Assembly: GCA_963513935.1 (NCBI GenBank)
Contig: OY740776.1
Coordinates: 7,470,724 to 7,534,723 of the forward strand
Direction of reading: 5' to 3'
Origin: Aphrophora alni
Taxonomy: Eukaryota; Arthropoda; Insecta; Hemiptera; Aphrophoridae
DNA: 64,000 nt
A program made the position numbers and the translations under genes. The notes under the pieces are model-generated. The model searched no databases and was not told where the DNA came from. It saw only the letters and a list, made by a program, of their open reading frames with translations. Shown here in pieces: positions 11,451-23,899 of this stretch; position 1 is the first letter of the stretch, and each line of letters begins with the position of its first letter.

Positions 11451-13101
11451 GTATGTATTGTTTTGTTACGATTTTACTATAATAAGCTATTTTTCTCAAA
11501 ATCTATCGGGAACCATTGTGACTTACATTGAACGAACTTCTCTTTAGGAACATTTTGAGATTCTTTCTGAACATTATGAGTACTATCTGAAATGCAATGG
11601 GAGCAAATTGAAAATTTGCTGTTTCTTAGAAAATATTGTGAGTGGTTCAACATGTTTTTGAATATTTGACTGGCCCTCATTATGGGTTGAAGTAAGATAG
11701 CGGAACTGCAGTTTGAATAATTATTTTTTATTAAGGAAGTCTTTAAAATGAGGTATTACTTAATGGGGCTTTAAATTTGAAAACTTTGAGTTATTCCCAA
11801 AAACTCCATTTTTGGGGTGGGGGTGAATTTACCTTATAATCCCAAAAAAAAATTTTTTACAACAAAAAATATTTCTGAAGTTTCATCTTTCTATTTTTTC
11901 AAGGTTAAATGTTATTTAACTGTTCCATGACTTTTTTTTTACACCCAGTATGTGTTGACTAAGAGTATCAGTTAGAGTAAGAGTATCAGCTACCAGCCAG
12001 TATCAGTATCATGATGTATCAGTTTCAAAATAATTCTGTTGTAATCCACCTTCATCTTATGGGTATAAAATAATGACATTAACACGTTAGCTGCCATATC
12101 GGTCCGAAACTAAGATGAATGTACATGCAGCGTTTCGGCACGATCGGACCGATAAAGTGACTGACGTAATGTTTTGTTTTGTGGCTCACAGTTCGATAGT
12201 GCAGCAACCTATCGGCCAATTTTGGTATTCTCTGGATTGGGTAAAGACGTGTGTTAGACGTAGTATATTGTATGCTTTAATAACCGTTATCATGATTACT
12301 CAATATAATAATAAAATCAGTGGATATTTTCACTTTTTTGTCGGCACGATCGGTCCGATTAAAAATTTTACAAAAACATTTTGGTTTAGTAATGAATAAT
12401 TCACAAAGAATACAGTTGTAAAATGAATATATGTATTTATAAAATAAATATTAGACAAATAAAATAGTCAGCGTTGCCAACATAAAGAAATGAAATAGCC
12501 CATTTAGATTTTTTTTTTATTTTACACGAAAATTACCTCGGTCCGATCGGACCTAAACGTTATACTACGATTAAAATTAAAGCCGAAAAGTTGCATTTCG
12601 GTCCGATCGGTCTCGAAACTATATATGCATAAATGTAAATAAAATTAGTAAATACTATTGCCTTATATTATTTAACATAGGTAGATGCAAAAATAATAAT
12701 GGAAAAATAATTTGGTAATCGTGACACTCCAGGCAAGAGTATCGTATTAGGCCTCGGCAGCTAACATGTTAAGCAACAACAATAACAAAACTTACATACT
12801 TGATTAGAATTTTTTTGCATACGAAAAGATAAATCCAGCATATGTTTCTTAAAATGTTTACAATTTTATTATAATATCATTGAAACTAAGATCACCAGTA
12901 CAAACAGTTTGAGTACTTTATAACTTTCTTCATTCCTATGATATTAAGGAAAACATTTTTTTTTTTTTTTTGTGAGAAACAATGAAAATTAACACATGTT
13001 CACATAAATTGTATGTTTTCAATTGCCTACAAAACTTAAAGTATGGTAGAAATTAAAAGTTTACTACATTTGAGCTTATATTTATAAATTTGTTTTTACA
13101 G
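11451..13101. other. Intron between exon C of unit 2 and linker D1
   Basis: Contains a TTAA-flanked element at 12079-12772; the rest is AT-rich and unrecognised. Confidence 0.65.
12079..12772 (+). mobile_element. TTAA-flanked non-autonomous DNA element, copy 1
   Basis: Bounded by TTAA at 12079-12082 and 12769-12772 with terminal inverted repeats (A)CACGTTAGCTGCC and its near complement GGCAGCTAACATG. TTAA duplication is the hallmark of the piggyBac superfamily. Internally carries several copies of the palindromic word CGGTCCGATCGGACC or halves of it. A 94-codon frame (12115-12399) has no recognised domain. A second copy lies inverted at 57863-58550. Confidence 0.8.
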
Positions 13102-13163
13102 GTGTCAACAAATTCAAAACCGTCATCTTATGAAGAAGACTCATTAAATAATGACATCTTATG
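13102..13163 (+). CDS. Linker exon D1 after unit 2
   Basis: 62 nt, acceptor TTTTTACAG|G, donor ATG|GTAAGC, phase 0 in, 2 out. Reads VSTNSKPSSYEEDSLNNDIL then a split Cys codon (TG|T). Serine- and acid-rich, with no domain. It corresponds by order and phase to the 38627-38709 exon of the next cassette. Confidence 0.72.
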
Positions 13164-13427
13164 GTAAGCATAGTTGTTTAAACTTTTTAGAGTAGCATAT
13201 ATTACCTGTTTGCACTGTAAAAGAAATAAGGATAATGTCCATGTCATTTTGTTTGTTTGAAAATATGAGCATAAATTGTGATCACTTAAATGATGTGTTA
13301 CAATTTCGGTCAGAACAGCTCTTGAAATTTGTGGGAATTCACAATAATGTAATGAAATATCATAAACCCTCTGTTCTGATAAAGGTTTTCATGTCAAGCT
13401 TCTTGTTTTTCAATTGAGCAATTTATC

Positions 13428-14087
13428 CTTTTTACTAGTGGTGGGCATTAACGCTAACAACGGTCAACGTCAACACCAGTCATTGTTGAGCGTGATTAAC
13501 TGTTGAAAAAAACTGCTAACATTAAACTGCCAGACAGAACAGAAGACCAAGCTTCTTTGTTCAATGTGCAAATAATAGTGTGAAAATATTTACACTATTA
13601 CAGTTACTAACACAAGTTATTTATACAGTTACTTTGCTTTCGCACAAACACAAACCTAACCTAAATATTTACACAGTTAGTTGACAGCTTTTATCAGGTA
13701 AAACTAAAGTTATTTAAACCACACTATTTTCGTATCATCCAATCGTCGTTTTGTACAGTTCTAGATTTAGTAAAAAACAGTAAAATAGTAGATTACAGCA
13801 GAAACATACGTTGATTCGTTGATGAATAAACGTTGACGTTAATTGATTCGCTTTAGTTGTTCAACTAAACTAACAGACGACTGAGAGACGTACGTGTAGC
13901 TGGGTGTGCGTGCATCGAGTGGGCCGCTGGTGCTAACAAACAACCACTGATGCTTCACCTGCAAGCACTAAGCAGTTGATCAATGTTAGCATTTAATGCA
14001 CTTCTTCGTCAACTGCGTTGATCATTGACGATGGTCAACGTTGAGGGTTAGCTGTTACCCGTTAACGGACATAGCACTACTTTTTAC
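13428..14087. mobile_element. hAT-type MITE with 8-bp target-site duplication
   Basis: Perfect 8-bp duplication CTTTTTAC at 13428-13435 and 14080-14087. Element 13436-14079 has imperfect terminal inverted repeats (TAGTGGTGGGC / TAGTGCTATGTCC read inward). Subterminal GTCAACG-type words recur at both ends. No transposase frame. Confidence 0.78.
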
Positions 14088-14925
14088 ACATCAACCACAA
14101 GGGCTTATAGAACCTTCAAATAGAAATAGATCGATTGATGCCCCTAGTACATCCCCAGGAAGCTCCATGAGCTTTAAAATCTTCCTGACAAGGTTGTCTT
14201 GATGGATTCTCTATTCCTTTATCAAAAATTCAAGGGTTTCAGTACTCTCCATTCAAATTTGAAGATCTGATGCTCTCTAGTTTCCTCTTGCAGGGCTTAT
14301 TTCTTGCATGCATCCTCAGTGATTATGTCCTCTTAAGTGGCAGTACCCTGTATCGAAAGCTACGACCTGCATTATATTCTCCCTGCCTAACAAGAGGTCA
14401 GATCCAATTTGCGAGGGCAAAATCAGAAAGTTTCCTCTTCATTTTTGTTTATGAGCTACACGAAATATCATTAATGACATATGGCTGCCTAGTCCGTTCC
14501 TCATTGTGCACTTTTTTACACTTTTCGTTAGACTGTCTACCTCATTTTATCACCATTCCATGACTGATGAGTTTTAATCGTAAATTTCATTAATCTGACG
14601 ATAAATTTCTACAGGTATCATATGTCTTGCATTTAAATAAAAAAAAGGATAACAGTCTCTAGTTCAATCTGTTTGTCTTTCAATTGTCTTAAAGAAGAAG
14701 AAAAAGAACTTATCTGGTGATTATTGATCTGCAAATTGCAGGTCTACTTGAGTTTCACAAGAGTTAGATTGTTACTTTCACAGCTAGTTTCAGACTTGCG
14801 ACACGAATAATGTGGGATTAGATGTTTTTATATGGTCACAAGGGTATCTTCACTAGCGGGTCATAAGAAATAGAAGCATTCACAGCCTCCTTTGACATCC
14901 TATTTAACAACTTGTTAGGAATTAG

Positions 14926-15350
14926 TGAAAGATTTAGTTAGAAATATAGTCTATGTTCTTTATTAGAAGTCAGAGTAACAACAGCTAGTGTGACTGATTG
15001 ATCTGATTCTACGTTAACAACCTTGAATAATTACAAGTGTTTCTCTACATAAAGTATGCTCACCCTAATGACAACTCTTGTTTATTCCTGCGTGAAGGTC
15101 TAATCCCCTTGGAAGCTCTCTCTCGCCAAATGCGTCTGACTATCTTCCCCCCAAAACGTTCCTCCAGTCCTCCACTTTATCAATTGACCTGGTTTCTTCC
15201 CGCCCAAGGGTTTATATCCAACTGTCCCCTTGACGTCCACCTCACTTACAAGGTAAGTGATTTCATCAGTTTTCCAAGTCTGTCACAATAATTGTTGTTA
15301 CTCTGACTTTTTTCAAAAGAACTTAGACTATATTTCTAACCAACTCTTTC
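14926..15350. repeat. Inverted-repeat (MITE-like) element
   Basis: The sequence at about 14936-14982 (GTTAGAAATATAGTCTA... TCAGAGTAACAAC) returns as its reverse complement at about 15290-15338, with some 300 bp between. Exact ends and a target duplication were not resolved. Confidence 0.55.
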
Positions 15351-15738
15351 CTCTTGCCTCTACCTAGACACAACTCTGATCATTGCATACGTATATTGTA
15401 AAAGTTGATCTCTTTCACCAATCTCTACAAAATAAAAATGTGTTATAAATCCTGTCTGCCTAGCAAGTGATACCAACAAACACTAAACAACTCCTACCAT
15501 AATGGTGTCTTTAGTTAGCTAATATATGAAGATTTTTAGGTTGCTTAGGCATATTTGGAAATGGTACTTGCTTCGTATAATGATGTATATATAATCTTCT
15601 ATTTTTAGTTCTGTTGATCATGTCATAGTCTTTCCTGAACATCTTCACTCTGACAATATTTCGCTAAAAATGTAACAATGAACAGTTATAAATTTTAAAA
15701 ATAATCAAAATGACTTATTAGTTTGTTCTGTTGTCTAG

Positions 15739-15826
15739 TGAAGAAGTTGATATGGTCTCCACTGATGAAGCTGACATACCAGAAGTAGAACACTTTATGG
15801 AAGATTGTACATCCAATCAATTTAAT
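15739..15826 (+). CDS. Linker exon D2 after unit 2
   Basis: 88 nt, acceptor TTGTCTAG|T, donor AAT|GTAAGT, phase 2 in, 0 out. Reads (C)EEVDMVSTDEADIPEVEHF and ends ...TSNQFN. Strongly acidic. The equivalent exon in the next cassette (42398-42485) is also exactly 88 nt with the same phases, which supports cassette duplication although the residues have diverged. Confidence 0.75.
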
Positions 15827-15925
15827 GTAAGTTTTCATTCTGTCAGTAATTGAGTGTCTTTTGTGATACAAAATCAAATCTTTACTTATTTGTTCCTACA
15901 CAGTTAAACATATTACAGAAAAAAC

Positions 15926-16395
15926 AAGTTTTGAATGTATTTTTATGCCACCTAATCCTATGGTTATTTTTATTATTAAAAGATGTTACTTACATGTTAT
16001 TTTTAATACCGGTTTCAGACATTGCCCATCATCATTTATGTTTGAATAGAAAGACAGAGCACAATATAAAACAAAAACAAAAAACACTGTTCACTCCAAC
16101 TGGAGGTTGTTTAAAGAACACAAAACCTGAACATGTGACAAGAAATAAGTACGACAGTGTGACGTGCATGTGATCGAGATTCAAGCGGCACTCATCTTTT
16201 GTGTTCTTTAAACTACCTCCAGTCTAAGTGAACAGTGTTTTTTTTTGTTTTTTATATTGTGCTTTGCCTTTTTATTTAGACATAACTGATGATGGGCAAT
16301 GCTCGAAACCGGTATTAAAAATAACATGTAAGTAACATCTTTTAATAAGAAAAATAATCATAGAATTAGGTGAGGTAAAAATACATTCAAAACTT
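15926..16395. repeat. Inverted PLE terminal repeats around a 70-bp spacer
   Basis: Arms of about 200 bp (15926-16125 and 16197-16395) are reverse complements with small differences; an 'AAGTTTTGAATGTAT' word begins the left arm and its complement ends the right arm. The right arm carries a hammerhead-like core on the plus strand (separate entry). The left arm has the same motif on the minus strand with the first core base changed (ATGATGA). Confidence 0.8.
16283..16317 (+). ncRNA. Hammerhead-ribozyme-like motif (PLE type)
   Basis: Stem I UAA (16283-16285) can pair with UUA (16315-16317). Box CUGAUGA lies at 16286-16292, a GGGC/GCUC hairpin at 16294-16304, GAAA at 16305-16308, then CCGGUA with the predicted cleavage after A16314. 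All conserved core positions are present; stem III is minimal, as known for PLE hammerheads, which may act as dimers. Seen by eye, not folded computationally. Confidence 0.6.
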
Positions 16396-19300
16396 AATTA
16401 TCCTAATCCAACGGTTAAGTAGAGCTAAAAAACAAGTATTTATCAAAAACACTACAAGATAAAATTAAAATTAAATTGAGTACAACTTGTTAGAAAATCT
16501 ATGCTATTTCTTTTAAACTGATCCAGTTTCTAATAACATAGTTTTGCATTAATGAATTGATTTTCTTGATGGGGGAACCACATTTAGGTGGATTTTTTGA
16601 AAACATATTATCGCTAAATATTCGTTTACAAAAGCAATAGCCCAAGAGCAACATTTCACTTTTTGTTCAATTGAAAAAAATTCATTGTTCCGAGCTTAGA
16701 TATCACTAATAAACTAATTGAACACAATCACCAAATTGCTTCATTGTTGTGTGTTAACAAAACAAGAGTTGATCGAGAAATCAACAGATGACAATGGACA
16801 TTTTAATTGAAATGTAGGAGGAAATGGTTTTGTCCAGAAGATTAATGTTCTTTTTTTTTTAATTCTGCCATTTTGTTTTGATTGACCACAAAATAACTGT
16901 AAAGTGTCAAGTTTGTAGAGTGTTCCATTAACATTCATGCACATACATAATACATTCATACATACTTATGCACAATTAAACAACTAATTGGTGAAGGAAC
17001 AATAAAAATGAAAATATTGTTTTAAAAGATAATAATGGTCAGAAGGTTTCTGACCCAACTAAAGTTGCAAATATATTGAATTTTTTTTTCTGTACAGTAA
17101 CTTCAGATCTTAGGGGAACTTTTGATTATATCCCAAACTATTTAAATTAAATTCCATTACTAGCTCTTTGTATTTTTATCCAGTCATAAAAATAGACATA
17201 AGGGGGAGGACAAGTTAGTTGGGGAATATTAAAGCTTCTTGGTTTGATAAAATAACGTCCATTATTGTTAAGAAAATGTCGGAATAAATTGTAGATATTC
17301 TCATATATTTAAATAATTTTAGTATGAGTGTTCAGTGCTGTATTTAGACAAATTGCGCCTCTAGGCAAACAAGTTTGTTGTGCCCCTATCTTCAATTTGT
17401 TATTGATATAAACTTGATACAGTATAGTTTGACTAAACTATATTTACCAAGCTACAGTGACTTTCAAGAAGTTTTGTTATAAAATTATGGAAAATTGTGG
17501 ATCTTGTTTTACACATATTTTTTCTATTTTTTAAATCTTTTCAAATAATTTTGTATAAAAACTAATTCAAGCTTATTAACAATTTATACTAGGATTGGAT
17601 TGATCTGATTCTGTGATATAATCAAAAATAAAATTACACTAAACGGTAGTGGGCAGACGGTGATAAAAAGTAATTTATCTATACCACATGTTTTTATTTA
17701 CATACTGAGAAATGTTTCTACGAAAACAATAAACTATAAAAATGTACAACATATGTGGATTCGCAAAATTAAAGAAGTTTAAAATTACGCATTATTAAAA
17801 AGTTATTAATATTATCATTTAAAAAAATTGATGTTCTCACATTATCAACCTCATCTGTAAGATTCAAAAAGTTCATTACAAAGTTGGTACATCCATGTTC
17901 ATAGTTTCTTCAGGTACTTGCCCTTAAGCGATGATCATTTTTCACCTTTCTTTGTTTTTAGAAAATGTTTTTAATTAGCTCTTACATTACATTCAATTGT
18001 CATAAACGTGAGATCATTTAATTTGCTTTATCCCAATGAGTTGTGTAAGTAGTTTTTCATTCTCTTTAATTCTAAAAATGTGCATTCACCATTACATTTA
18101 GTTACGGGTATGCTCAAAATAATTCTAAGAATTATATCAACATTAGAAAATATGTTCTGAATGTTCTATCTTTGATGACCCGTAGAAAAGGTGAGAAAGA
18201 TTTTTGTGATCTCACAATCACAACCACAAGACCTGCCTAAAAATAAAAAATAGGCGAAGGCTCCTTTTAGTCGCTTTCTTAACCTCAAACAAAACAAACA
18301 TTCAGCAATGCAATTTGTACACAAACTGCAGCAGATGCTAGACTAACGACTAACAAGCACACCACCTGGGCGAGTCATTCATATTGAGAGGGGAGACAGC
18401 AAGACAAGTGCAATGGTGACAGATGATAAGTTGTCATTGTATTTTGTTAATAATATGGGCGCTTGCACACTTTAATTTATTCTTTGGTGTACTACTAGAA
18501 AGGCGAGTTCGTTGCTAGTAAAAGTGGTGTCAAATTTTTTTTCTTTGCTTTACACAAATCTTATGCCCTCAACAATTTTTCACCCACATAATTTTACGCC
18601 TAGGCATGTGTTTAAAATGCCTATTGGGAAAGGCTGCATCATGATTGTTGAGGAATTTCCGTTTATATTATAAAAAGCAATAGTTAAACTACCTACAATA
18701 TAAGAAAAATGATAATCTTGTCTTTCAAGTGAGTTTGTCATCTTTAGAATCATATATCTTTAAAATATACCTGGATACCTCAACTTCAGCAACTAGGCGT
18801 GTAATCAGAGAAATTTTTTACAATGATCTAAGTCTAAAAAAAAATACTGAAGTCCCACTGATATTCTGGGATGATTGAACGCCGATTTCTTTTAGCTCGT
18901 TTCCTGACCTTGATATTATCAATAATCATTAAGTTGTCCAGAATAACTGATCACCTGATTTGACACTTATAGATTTTTTCTTCTGAGGATTTGTCAAGCC
19001 GAAATTATTTTCTTGGAAGTGCGCACTAAACAACATGAAACAATTTTGGTCCGATACATTTCATGAAATCGACAATGACCGAGATATTTAGTGTCTCGTA
19101 TATAACTCTGTTCAAGAAAGACTGTAAGGTTCTGTAACAAATTTCTGAAAGGAGGAAGAAGAAATAAAATTTGGAATGCACGATGTTATAACAATGAAAA
19201 GGGGGATTCTTATTTTGGCTCTGATGCTTAGTACATCATTTTTGTTTGGGTTCTCAGAAAAAATTCTATTTTATGTTTTTGTGATGAAAATAGAAGTAAA

Positions 19301-19469
19301 TATTATTTTTATGCATAAAGAATGGTATTGTATGTGTTGAGGATGGACTTGAACTGAAATGTTAAGTAGCCTAGATTTAAAATATTCGCCAAGAAAGTAA
19401 AAATAATTTGCATTATACTTTGGAAGAGATACAAAAGTTTTTTTATCATTATAATCTTATTTTAAAAGG

Positions 19470-19473
<4 letters not shown>

Positions 19474-19524
<51 letters not shown>
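19474..19524. repeat. (AT)n microsatellite
   Basis: About 25 AT units. Confidence 0.95.
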
Positions 19525-19526
<2 letters not shown>

Positions 19527-20070
19527 ATGCATGTAATAATACAACAAAAAATATGCAAGTATAATGAAATAAAACTTTTCCCTGATGAGAAATAGATCTC
19601 AAATAATTTGTAAATTCTATATTGTGTATGATAAAATTAATAAAGTATTGTAAATATAAACTTGTCTCTGATTGTTTTATAGTAGAGATTAAGTTTAAAT
19701 ATAATAGATTGGTACATATATTTAAATTAAATTAATATATATATATCATGAAGTTGTTCAAATTTTATAATTGTGGTGTACTTAGTTATCAATAAATATT
19801 ATTAAGTTAATCATTGGGACACTTGGCACTAGATAAGGCTACAAATAGTGTCAGACACAGAAATTAATGGGGAAAAAAAGAATTTAGTTATGTTGTGGAT
19901 TGTTTAGAGCGATTTTCCTTGACTGTTCAGACTTTGCCCCTTGTGCACAGGTGACACCATATGTAAGGGACTATAATTAGTGGTTTTGTATCCTGTTTTT
20001 GTTTCAAAATAATTAAAATAAAATTGATATTCACTAAAATTATTAAATTATAATTATTTCCATGTTCAAG

Positions 20071-20250
20071 GTTATCAAAAAATTTGATGAAGATAGTATG
20101 CCAGAAAATAATGCAACCAACGAGGAAGAAGATCCTCAGAACTTCTTAGACAATACAAACACTTCTCTAGATCAGCAGGAATTGGGAACTGTTGAAGTTG
20201 AAGCGAGTTGTCAAGGAACTCTAGAGTGCAATCCTTTGTCTTTACTTGAT
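20071..20250 (+). CDS. Linker exon D3 after unit 2
   Basis: 180 nt, acceptor TTCAAG|G, donor GAT|GTAAGT, phase 0/0. Reads VIKKFDEDSMPENNATNEEE and ends ...NPLSLLD. Acidic and Asn/Gln-rich, predicted disordered, with no domain recognised. Its counterpart is 44929-45090 (162 nt, same phases). The frame is open upstream to an ATG at 20062, but the AG acceptor just before 20071 and the shared phase favour an internal exon. Confidence 0.75.
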
Positions 20251-20429
20251 GTAAGTTTTAGGAAATTCATTTAATTTCATTATTTTTATTTTATAGTTAC
20301 TTTTTGTTGTTTAAAAACATTCACTTTAAATTCAAGTCAGAAATGCCAAAAGTGCTCTCAGAACTGCGTAACAAAACTCCTTTTCTTAATTATTCATCTT
20401 TTTCTTTTCCCTGTATACATAGTATAGCG

Positions 20430-20640
20430 TAAGTTTGGTAATTATAAAAAATTAAACCTCTGTTTTTTGACTGATGTTGACATTATTTCATGGCCTCAGT
20501 AAACCGAAAAAGTAATTTTTGTCATGCCATCCATCTGTCATCATTGTTGTCTGTATTGTGGTAATTGAAAAAGAAGATGCGAAGTTAACATGAATAGTGA
20601 AGCTATTTAAGAAGAAAAAAAATATCTTTTGAACTTGAAG
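20430..20640. repeat. Interspersed repeat fragment
   Basis: Shares words such as GGCCTCAGTAAACCGAAAAAG with about 24260-24310, 43780-43860 and, in weaker form, 29880-29960. Family not identified. Confidence 0.45.
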
Positions 20641-20702
20641 AGTTCCTACTTTATATATTTAACTTTTTAATTGAATTTAATTATTATTAATTGATTAATA
20701 TT

Positions 20703-21985
20703 GGGCGCCAGATCTATTGATCATTATTTAACATAAAAAAAATGAATTTATTAAATTTATTAACTTTAAAATCTCTGGGGTCGAAAGTTCTTTTATTAGT
20801 GTACTCACAGTGACTTTGGATTTGATCAATGAAAACACTTGTAGCTGAAATTAACATAAAGGTTTATTAAACATAAGTTCATTTGAATTATACATATACA
20901 TTCAAAATATATATCCTAATTAAAATTATTACTATTACCTTTGAAGAAGGGTTTACTATTTTTAAAAATGAATTTATTATTTATTTTTAGTTGCAACTTT
21001 TAAAGAAAAGTTTTAAAGAATCAAGCAGACTGAAACATCTGTTTCATATTATTGAAATTACTTTATTTTAGTAAAATTCATGTCTTTTAAATAGACATCC
21101 TTTATCTCAAAGCATCAAAGTTATTTATTTTAAAACAAACAAAAGCTTCTAATATCTAAAAATCCTATAATTAATATTTTTAACAAAAACAATTATGACT
21201 TTATATATTCTCACAACATTTGATTAAAATTGTTTTTTTATACAAGTTACCACGAGGTTGCATCAGATGTATTTTCCCTCCACTAAATGGTGTCTTCAAG
21301 TTGGTTAGCAAAGGTCGACCATCTTCTTGTCCATTTGAGGTGAAAACAGTTGTCCTTCTGTTGAATTTAATATTGGAGAAATTCCACATGCTGACTTTAG
21401 TTCTTTTATAAAACAAAATAATTCATGATACTATACTGTCCACTCATATAACACACCTTTTTTGTAAATAGTTCATACAAAAGGCACTAAAACATGTGAG
21501 TCACGTCTCGTATTGTCACAAAACCGCCCGATTTACGTCTTTATTCTTTAAAAGATTACAGTTCACACTTGTTACATTTAAATCATTTTTTATGTTGCGA
21601 CTCATTGTCTTTTAGAAAATGTTCAACCGAAACATAAACGTCTTTTAGCACAAAGAACATTCTTCTTATTTCATAAGAAAATACGTCCGTCGTCACCTTC
21701 CAATTGTTTCTGATTAACCGACTTTAAACTTGTATTAATTTACATTGTTTATTCTGTAAAAATCACTTCAATAAAATTTCATTGTCCTCAGACTAACTCT
21801 TTCTCTAATTGAAACCACGTCTGTTCATTTCAGAAACACAACCTTACTACGCCAAGCTCTGAACTAAGACTGCTAGAAATTTGCCACGAGATACTTTGTC
21901 TTATTACTGGAAACCGGGCCTACGTTCCTCATTTATTTCCGCTGTTATTTATAGTTCACACACCCCCGCCTTTTCACACAGATTA
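20703..21985 (-). mobile_element. Possible minus-strand LTR fragment with primer-binding-site-like sequence
   Basis: Minus strand reads TGGCGCCCAATA ending near 20703, the form of a retroelement primer-binding site next to an LTR. About 1.27 kb further up the same strand a candidate LTR start TGTGAAAAGGCGGGGG occurs near 21980. No target duplication or second LTR was found, so the call is weak. Confidence 0.3.
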
Positions 21986-22559
21986 TTAATTATTTATGAA
22001 ACAAATAACTCTTGTACATAATTATTTTATACTAAATTTAAACACTTGTAATCAATTAAGCTATACTAATATTAAACATCGTTATTTATTATGTTGCCTT
22101 GAAAATCTATCTTGTTTCCTTAAAAGAATTTAGCGAAGACTGCATATCATTCAATGGCTTCTCCCCCCTTCTGTCTTGCATCACGCGTGTTTAAATATAT
22201 AGTAAACTCTAGACTCTAACTCTAATTTTTCACATTATTACAGTATTTAAGCACGGATAGTGACCATAACAATTAACGTAGGAATTTGATGTTGTAGAAT
22301 ATAATGTGCTCATATAGAACTCTATTGAAATTTGAAAAAATTTAATTGAAAATTTCAAAATGGAAGCCAGGTTTTGTTCATATCTTGTGTGTTATTCAAC
22401 TCATAACACACTAAAATATTTCAGATCTCAATTCTGCAAGTAATAGAGATATCCGTGCAGTCGCGGGATCCGGCAGAGCCTTGTCACCGATATATGTGTA
22501 ATAAGTGGAGGCTCCTTTATATATATATAGGTTAGAATTTAATAGGGCACCTAGCCTAT

Positions 22560-22655
22560 TACATTGGTTAGATTTTGTAAGGACAGGAGACAGGCTTACC
22601 TTGTAAAGTGGTCCTTGGTAAACACTCGTGTTTACGAAATATTCAGAACTTTAGT

Positions 22656-22719
<64 letters not shown>

Positions 22720-22990
22720 ATGTATATATACAGCTTTGAGGCCCGCTATTGCCTAGAACTGACACTAATAAATTGTGTGGACACTTTTAAATATATACAC
22801 ATCTATGAGGACCGATAGGTCATAGCCAATGTCCATAAAGTAGTGATATACTTAATTACAAGGTTCAGAAACTCTAATAATTGTTTTAAACAAACTTACC
22901 CTACTGGATAAGACTCTACAATCTACCAATACAATTTATCATTTCCTACTTAGGCCAAGAAACCAACTTTTGTGCGTTACATTTAAATGT
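22560..22990. repeat. Interspersed PLE-like repeat pieces
   Basis: GGACAGGAGACAGGCTTACC and the following GTGGTCCTTGG block recur at 28.5, 43.0 and 56.7 kb. The block at 22860-22980 (ACCAATACAATTTA, CAAGAAACCAACTTT) recurs at 24.8 and 44.6 kb and inverted at 28.75 and 32.9 kb. Confidence 0.55.
22657..22728. repeat. Compound (TA)n(TG)n(TATG)n microsatellite
   Basis: Consecutive runs of TA, GT and GTAT units. Confidence 0.9.
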
Positions 22991-23768
22991 TCAGCTTGTA
23001 TTGTATTGTATGATGGAACTGGGTAAGTATGTACTGTGATGACTCCATCAATTAGTTATAATTTTGATATAATGAAGTTAAAATTGTTCTTTACCTTGTC
23101 TGAAGCGATGTTCACGTGTCTTCCTGGTAATTCGGCTTCCTCATTGCACTGGGTCTCACTTGTAATGTTACAGTTTAATGTTACTCTTAATTACACAGAT
23201 CATTTAACACATTTAAAGTTATGGTTTGGCACAGTACTATGGTAGAAATATACCGCGATAGCATGTTAGCGTTAAAGGCGTTGTGAGAACGTTATGAGTT
23301 GAAAGTTTATAAGAAGTATGGCGATTTATACGTCGCTCGATACGAACGAATTACTGTAGCAATTATAAATACATATAGCGAATTATACGTCGACTGATGC
23401 GAACGTATAATTAATGAGATGTGCTGAATTGCACGAGAAGCGTTGAGAAAGCTTAGCTTCGACTGATGCGAAGTTAAGTGCAATAAGCGTAACGTGTGCA
23501 CGTGAACTGTACGCACAGAGTTTTAGCAAACATATTAACTAGAGACGAAGGGGTAGGTAACGCTTCGCGTCCATAATCACGTGATATCGTCAACATATTA
23601 TAAATGATGTCATTAGGCCTTGGACTTGATATACAAGGCAAAACACCCCTTGAATTATGGAATGGACTATTCCGATGTGGTGTGTTGTGGGAGAAAGAGA
23701 AAGTTTATGCAAACTGAATGTTTTGCATGACTACTGAACAATTATTGATTAATATCTTTCTGTTTTAG

Positions 23769-23899
23769 GAAACTGATGTATCCGGAGTGTTTGAAGAGAG
23801 ACCTGCACAGAAAGTACAAGGATTTAGAGACAATACAGTGCTGTATCATGATGGTTCTGGCTATTTTTACATATCAAACAGAAGTGTTGATAATGTTGT
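23769..23899 (+). CDS. Exon A of FLYWCH unit 3
   Basis: 131 nt, acceptor CTGTTTTAG|G, donor TTGT|GTAAGT, phase 0 in, 2 out. Begins ETDVSGVFEERPAQKVQ, then the FLYWCH strand FRDNTVLYHDGSGYFYISNR. F, N, LYHDGSG and the GYFY core are shared with units 4 and 5. The last two bases pair with A of exon B to give Val. Confidence 0.87.

Larger units (their letters stand above)
13164..15738. other. Intron between linker D1 and D2 (first cassette)
   Basis: Holds a hAT-type MITE (13436-14079), pyrimidine-rich unrecognised DNA at 14100-14570 and an inverted-repeat element at about 14926-15350. Confidence 0.65.
15827..20070. other. Intron between linker D2 and D3 (first cassette)
   Basis: Contains the PLE palindrome at 15926-16395. 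From 17330 a start-like CAGTGCTGTATTTAGAC and, near 18590, GCCTAGGC words suggest an old hAT insertion without clear ends. A TA microsatellite lies at about 19474-19524. I see no coding sequence in 16400-20070. Confidence 0.55.
20251..23768. other. Intron before exon A of unit 3
   Basis: Includes a possible solo LTR (about 20705-21985), a TA/TG microsatellite, pieces of the PLE-like 3' repeat, and a CpG-richer segment at 23270-23590 with short repeats of TACGTCG and TGATGCGAA. Confidence 0.55.

Noticed and set aside
12115..12399. Possible gene in the 12-kb TTAA element
   Set aside because: A similar but not identical frame exists in the 58-kb copy, yet no domain is recognisable; likely chance conservation between young copies.
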